DNA of 22,216 nucleotides from Mesotaenium endlicherianum (lineage: Eukaryota > Streptophyta > Zygnematophyceae > Zygnematales > Mesotaeniaceae): the NCBI GenBank assembly GCA_009602735.1, contig WELA01002166.1, forward strand, positions 164,699 through 186,914, given 5' to 3'. Every line of letters begins with the position of its first letter. Within the stretch, counting starts at the first letter, position 1. Shown piece by piece: positions 18,538 through 22,216 of the stretch. A program made the translations under genes and the position numbers. The notes under the pieces were generated by a model, which saw nothing but the letters and a program-made list of their open reading frames with translations, had not been told where the DNA came from and did no database searches.

Positions 18538-18646
18538 CTAGAACTGGGCGGACAGCAACAAAGAGACAAGGACGCGCGAATTTGCAGGAGAGTTGAACAG
18601 TGGCGGCGCCTCCTGTGCCTCCCAGTCAGTGGAGGGACCATGGCAA
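18538..18646 (-). CDS. Tentative last exon of the synthase
   Basis: Preceded by a strong acceptor (TTTTATCTCTCTGCGTGTGT then CTCTACAG). Joined to exon d in phase 2 it gives 36 codons, CHGPSTDWEAQEAPPLF onward, to a stop at 18540-18538. This does not match the usual GWV-SI-EAL tail, and the 53-base intron would be far shorter than the others. One extra base in the GGG at 18701-18699 would instead give GIDGVGEALLAVL, closer to the family. Confidence 0.35.
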
Positions 18647-20487
18647 CTGTAGAGACACACGCAGAGAGATAAAAGCACGGCAAGCAGCGCCTCCCCTACC
18701 CGTCGATGCCGGGGCTGTCGGGATGGTAGATGCGAGTGAGCCCGGCCTTCCTGGCGGCCTCGGCAGAAGTGCTGCCGATGCACGCGGCTGCGCCCGCCCA
18801 CTCGCCGACGCCGTCGCCATTGCGATTGCTCGCAACCAGCTCCACCCACGCTCTGCACCCCCACACAGCCCCGCGCATATATCCCCAAGAAGAGAAGTTA
18901 AGCAAGAGTTGTTCTTGGCCAGCCCCACAGCTCCGAACTCTGAACATGGACAGTAATAAAAATCCCCCCCCTCTCCTCCCCTCTCTCCGCCTCCGCCTCC
19001 CCCGCCCCCTTTTGTCCCCACGAGAAGGAACGGCTGCGAGGGGGAGGGGTTGCATTACTTTCAGACGCCAAGAGTGGGCACACGACAGGCGCATGTAGGT
19101 GTGCAGGCAGACATGCACGCATGCACGGCGGCAAGCATGCACACTCACAAAGGACAAGAAGGGACAGGCAGTGAGAAAGAGAAAACTCCTCTCGTATAAG
19201 GGGAGAAATTTTGAAAAAGATGAAGACCAAAAGTCATAAAACATATGTCTATATGTACATTTATATAGAGGTATATACATCTGTATATATACACATATAT
19301 ATGCATATATACAACCAGTCGTCGACACGCTGCACCCACAAACAACAGCCGTTGCCTGCCCCCCACTCTCCATGCATTCGTCCTTTTACATCCCCAAACA
19401 AATATTCTCTTCTAAACATCTTATTTAATCTCTGTCAATGTGTACCTGACAGCGGTGGGGGAGGCAAAGGTGGCAACGGGGGCTCTAGCAGCAGCCTGGA
19501 TGGCCTCCAGGCTGACGTCTCTCACTGTCTCCTGCCCTTGCCCACAGGCGCGCGTGGGGGAACACACACACACACACAGGGAGAGAGAGAGAGAACAGAA
19601 GAGAAAGGGGCGATGCCCACTCGCAATTGATTCAGCACTCGTCAGAGCTAATATTCAGGAGAAGAGCTGGTGTGCTACACGCGAGCGGCGGACATCAGTC
19701 AGAAACACAATGGGGCACCCAATGGCAGGACACGACTCGACCGGTTCCCACCCCCAACTGCAGCGACATGACTGTTGCCTACTCTGCACAGATGCCTCGC
19801 AGATAAGCTGAGAGGACCAGGATGCCCCCACCCCCTCTCTCCTAGGAGCCTGATAAGTAGCAGGTCCACTCACGCGGGGGGCCAGCGCACCTGGCGCAGG
19901 AGGATGCAAAGGGGGGGAGCAGCATCAGCCAGTGTGGCACCATAGGATGGGATGCGTCCGGGAGCCATGGAGAAAAGCTCCAGATTCCCAGGCAGGCTGA
20001 GGAGAAAGAGAGGCCTGCTAGTGGCGCAAATATAAGCACCGCACGGTCGTTGGCTTGCTACAAAGACCGAGCCATGCGAGCCGGCACGAGGCGAGACAAC
20101 CGCGTGGAGCGGAAGTCAGCTCACGCGCACGCAGAGCTACCCGGAACCCACGCTTCATACACGTGTCCGTTCTGACTTTGAACTTGTCCCAGCCATGACA
20201 CGTGGCAAGTTCCCAGTGGCGAGCTGCCCCGTCTTGTCCCCCCTCGCAGATACGACACGTTGCGAAAGAGAAGAAAGCGCGCGACTCCCTCTGAGCTACG
20301 TTGAAGGGAAGAACGCATGCAAAAGATGGAGAGGTCTCAGCGTTAGCAACGTTGAAAAGGCTCGAGGATGGGCTGAGGGCACACGGCGTGTCTCTGGGAG
20401 ACAAGAGTCGTCCACTCACGGTGGAGTAGGTGTTGAGGCGCACAACTTGGAAGCCGCGCTCAGTCAGTCCGTTCTCTGCACGTGAAC

Positions 20488-20548
<61 letters not shown>

Positions 20549-22152
20549 GGGGGGGGGGGGATTGAGAAGGAGGCAGATAGCTCTTTCGAGGGTTAGAGGG
20601 GCACGGTCGGTCTCTTTCGGCGGACACCTGGCAGACCACTCCTTGCACAGGGGTCGCACCCAGGGTCCCCCTTCATGCTTCCTCTGCCCTCCAGGCTGCA
20701 TGCCACTGGGCTCACGGGCAGGCAGAGGCACAACTGAGAGGGGAAGCAATCAAAGGGAGCCGCCAGCCCGCGCTTTTCATACTCATGTTCAATACCATCT
20801 ATACAACTTTCAAACATGGTGTTGCCTTACGTAAAAATTCAATTAAAAATTGTGATATAAATCAACATATTCCCCCACTTCTTGTATTTATAATTTAAAA
20901 CACTTCCACGTCACTCATGGTTCTTTAATGATGGGTGTATACATACATAGGGTCCTGTTCACAAGGACGGAGGCCTCCAAAGCAACTTGCACAGTGAGCA
21001 TCATAAGACTACGCCTTGGTAATGCACCCCTAAACCCTAAACCCTAAACCCGCTTTCACCCTACTAAAGCGCAGGGTGCCCGTCGTTGGACACAGGTTGA
21101 GACGGATCTTGTGCGGAAGGGCTGGCTCGGGGGTTGGGCTCCACCAGCACGTCGTTCTCTGAGGGCGGAGGAAAGCGAGCGCGACGACGGGGGTTACAGC
21201 CAGCCTCGGCAGGGCAGCTGTAGAACAGCACGAGGCCCTTGAGGGGCCTTGGTTAAGGCGTTGAGATCCCATCGGATCAGATTGGATGAGATCGGATCGG
21301 ATCGGGTCGGATCGGAGGGGATCGGATCGGATTGGATCAGATCGGACAGATCGGATCTGTCGGATGTGATGGGATGTGATCGGATTGCTGCCAGCCTCGG
21401 AAGAGGAAGGTGTGCATACCATTGGGCAGAAACTCCATTCATAATTCGGGGGGAACTTACGCAAAAAGTGAAAGGATTCTCACATTACCCAAACATCAAA
21501 GGCTGGACAGTACAACACAATTGTTCAATATGTCAATATACAAAATTAATATAAACCGAATTCAGAAAGCCACGCAAATACTCCAGAGCCCGGAAAAAGT
21601 CAGTCAAGTACTCGATGCAACACGGCAAGAACTCAAAGGTCCGGCATTAGACTTCGGCGAGTTTCTCCCCCATGGTGCATGCTGCAGCACGAGGCCCAGG
21701 GTCCCCTGTCTGGGGTCTAGGATTAGGAATAGGGTTTGGTGGCAGGAGGAAGCGCAGGAGGGAGCAAGCATACCAGGAGGCCCCTAGCTGCCACCCTTGG
21801 CAGGGGGGGGGCTGGGGCGCACCGGGCAAGGCCAGGTGGCCACGTCTGACGCATCCGAGATCGAGCGACAAGACTTGGGGTTGCTGAGGGGGGTTTAGGG
21901 TTCCGGGGGGGGCAACATTTAGGGTTTGCTAGGGTGTGCAGAGACGTTGGAGTCTGCATGGGTGTCGAGGATGGTTCTGAGGGAGAGAGGGTTGGGGTTG
22001 GGTTTAGGGTTTGCAAAGAGCCATGAAGAATGGGTGGCAGGGGCGGGCGTGCGCACCGAGGTCGCTGCCGGCCTTGGCAGAGGAGGGGTACAGGATGAGG
22101 CCAGTGCTGCCCTCCACCTTCGGCAGCTCCACTGCCAGCACCTTTGCCGTCG
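18538..22152 (-). CDS. Uroporphyrinogen-III synthase, C-terminal part (5' exons off window)
   Basis: Converts hydroxymethylbilane to uroporphyrinogen III, the branch point for heme, siroheme and chlorophyll; plant-type enzymes act in the plastid. Exons on the minus strand are 22152-22057, 20475-20420, 19531-19446 and 18852-18700, with a tentative 18646-18538; introns are GT-AG with phases 1,0,2,2. Joined motifs match the plant family in order: ATAKVLAVELPKV, LILYPSSAKAGSDLE|NGLTERGFQ, VVRLNTYST, VATFASPTAVR|AWVELV, AACIGSTSAEAARKAGL and YHPDSPGIDG. The family usually continues GWV-SI-EAL, but here TAG follows GIDG: either a 53-base intron is spliced out or one base is missing. The N-terminal half and any transit peptide lie right of 22216. 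It converges on the TOPORS-like gene. The last exon is the weak part. Confidence 0.88.
18700..18852 (-). CDS. Uroporphyrinogen-III synthase exon d
   Basis: Acceptor GGGTGCAG|A. It encodes AWVELVASNRNGDGVGEW, then AACIGSTSAEAARKAGL and TRIYHPDSPGIDG. The CIG-(T/S)(T/S) motif is the conserved C-terminal signature of the family. The exon ends GACGG|GTAGGG; without splicing there, TAG at 18698-18696 ends the protein one residue after GID-G. Confidence 0.9.
18853..19445. other. Intron between synthase exons c and d
   Basis: 593 bases on the minus strand, containing an AT-rich TATATA/ACATAT stretch at 19241-19314 and a G/C-rich tract near 18963-19015. No other gene seen. Confidence 0.8.
19241..19314. 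repeat. TA-rich microsatellite
   Basis: Interrupted (TA)n with ACATAT and GTATATACAT variants; largely self-complementary. Confidence 0.85.
19446..19531 (-). CDS. Uroporphyrinogen-III synthase exon c
   Basis: Acceptor AAGGGCAG|GAG, donor GCTGTCAG|GTACAC. It encodes ETVRDVSLEAIQAAARAP then VATFASPTAV, the family's (V)ASPSAVRAW motif; AG plus the next exon's A makes Arg. Confidence 0.9.
19532..20419. other. Intron between synthase exons b and c
   Basis: 888 bases on the minus strand. Contains (CA)n(GA)n at 19561-19595 and a GACACGTGGCA palindrome at about 20207. Open frames here show no family match. Confidence 0.75.
19561..19595. repeat. (CA)n(GA)n compound microsatellite
   Basis: About nine CA units followed directly by about seven GA units. 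Confidence 0.9.
20420..20475 (-). CDS. Uroporphyrinogen-III synthase exon b
   Basis: A 56-base exon: acceptor CACGTGCAG|AG, donor TCCACC|GTGAGT. It encodes NGLTERGFQVVRLNTYST, matching the GL--RGFEV-RLNTY segment of the family, and leaves in phase 0. Just upstream of the acceptor, on the minus strand, lie a C-run and a (CT)n tract. Confidence 0.9.
20490..20560 (+). repeat. (GA)n followed by a G-run
   Basis: About 28 GA units with one AAAG break, then 13 G. On the synthase's coding strand it reads C-run then (CT)n, ending 13 bases before the acceptor, so it can act as its polypyrimidine tract. Confidence 0.95.
21027..21051 (-). repeat. Internal plant-type telomere repeat (CCCTAAA)3
   Basis: Three exact CCCTAAA units plus a partial one, inside an intron. 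The exact TTTAGGG register (reverse strand) supports green-lineage telomeres. Confidence 0.9.
21263..21386 (+). repeat. GATCG(G) minisatellite
   Basis: About twenty 5-base GATCG/GATTG/GATGT units in variable register over 124 bases. It is rich in GATC, and reads ATCCGATCC on the other strand. Non-coding, within the synthase intron. Confidence 0.9.
21893..22013 (+). repeat. Scattered TTTAGGGTT words
   Basis: GTTTAGGGTT, ATTTAGGGTTTG, CTAGGGTG, GGTTGGGGTTGG and GTTTAGGGTTTG within 120 bases. A related GATTAGGAATAGGGTTTGG lies at 21720. Confidence 0.75.
22057..22152 (-). CDS. Uroporphyrinogen-III synthase exon a (first in window)
   Basis: Acceptor GTGCATCCAG|CG, donor GACCTCG|GTGCGC. It encodes TAKVLAVELPKV-EGSTGLILYPSSAKAGSDL, the segment that opens the second half of plant synthases (compare VLYPAS-KA). 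The split codon G|AG at its end gives Glu with the next exon. Confidence 0.87.
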
Positions 22153-22216
22153 CTGGATGCACGCAGACACATCCCTCGCACCAAGCCCCCCCAGCCCCCC
22201 CCCTCCCCGCCCCCGC

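Larger units (their letters stand above)
20476..22056. other. Intron between synthase exons a and b
   Basis: 1581 bases on the minus strand, the largest intron seen. It carries TTTAGGG-type words at both flanks, the GATCG array, and (CT)n plus a C-run beside its acceptor. Confidence 0.8.

Noticed and set aside
20018-20749. 243-codon minus-strand ORF as one gene
   Set aside because: Only 20420-20475 within it matches uroporphyrinogen-III synthase; the rest translates a (CT)n tract and intron sequence.
21027-21051. A chromosome end
   Set aside because: Only three units, and coding exons lie on both sides.
21263-21386. CRISPR-like array
   Set aside because: Five-base units with no spacers in a eukaryotic intron; a simple minisatellite.

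Overview
The window is nuclear eukaryotic DNA. Both convincing genes are split by GT-AG introns of roughly 0.4-1.6 kb, microsatellites are abundant, there is a Mutator-type transposon, and telomere-type words (TTTAGGG / CCCTAAA) are scattered through it. The uroporphyrinogen-III synthase exons read like the plant form. This points to the green lineage (a green or streptophyte alga, or an early land plant); the species cannot be fixed from sequence alone.

Layout. Positions 1-1697 hold a short possible 3' end of an upstream gene and otherwise nothing convincing. Positions 1698-8891 (+) hold a six-exon gene for a TOPORS-like RING E3 ligase. It was rebuilt here by joining exons whose splice phases all agree (3195 nt, 1064 codons plus stop). 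Inside it lies an assembly flaw: 1001 bases (2765-3765) recur as 3767-4767 with one N between them, almost certainly two contig ends that overlap and were not merged. Positions 8892-11448 hold little apart from one candidate first coding exon (10490-10558, +). Positions 11449-12589 are a non-autonomous Mutator-like element with about 255-bp terminal inverted repeats and a 9-bp target duplication. Positions 12607-13385 are a diverged satellite built on a GCGTACC box. Positions 13900-16600 are GC-rich, repeat-derived DNA with one clear diverged duplication. Positions 16600-17850 are AT-rich and without genes, followed by an unrecognised 216-codon ORF. Positions 18538-22152 (-) hold the C-terminal part of uroporphyrinogen-III synthase in four firm exons and one doubtful last exon; the N-terminal exons lie beyond the right edge.

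The two genes face each other across about 9.6 kb of repeats and show no functional link: one is a nuclear ubiquitin/SUMO ligase type, the other a tetrapyrrole (heme/chlorophyll) biosynthesis enzyme, probably plastid-targeted. I found no novel multi-gene system. The most unusual signal is a near-palindromic word, TG(A/C)CA(C/G)(C/G)TG(T/G)CA, that recurs dozens of times in exons, introns and intergenic DNA and seems to have built low-complexity insertions in the RING protein.
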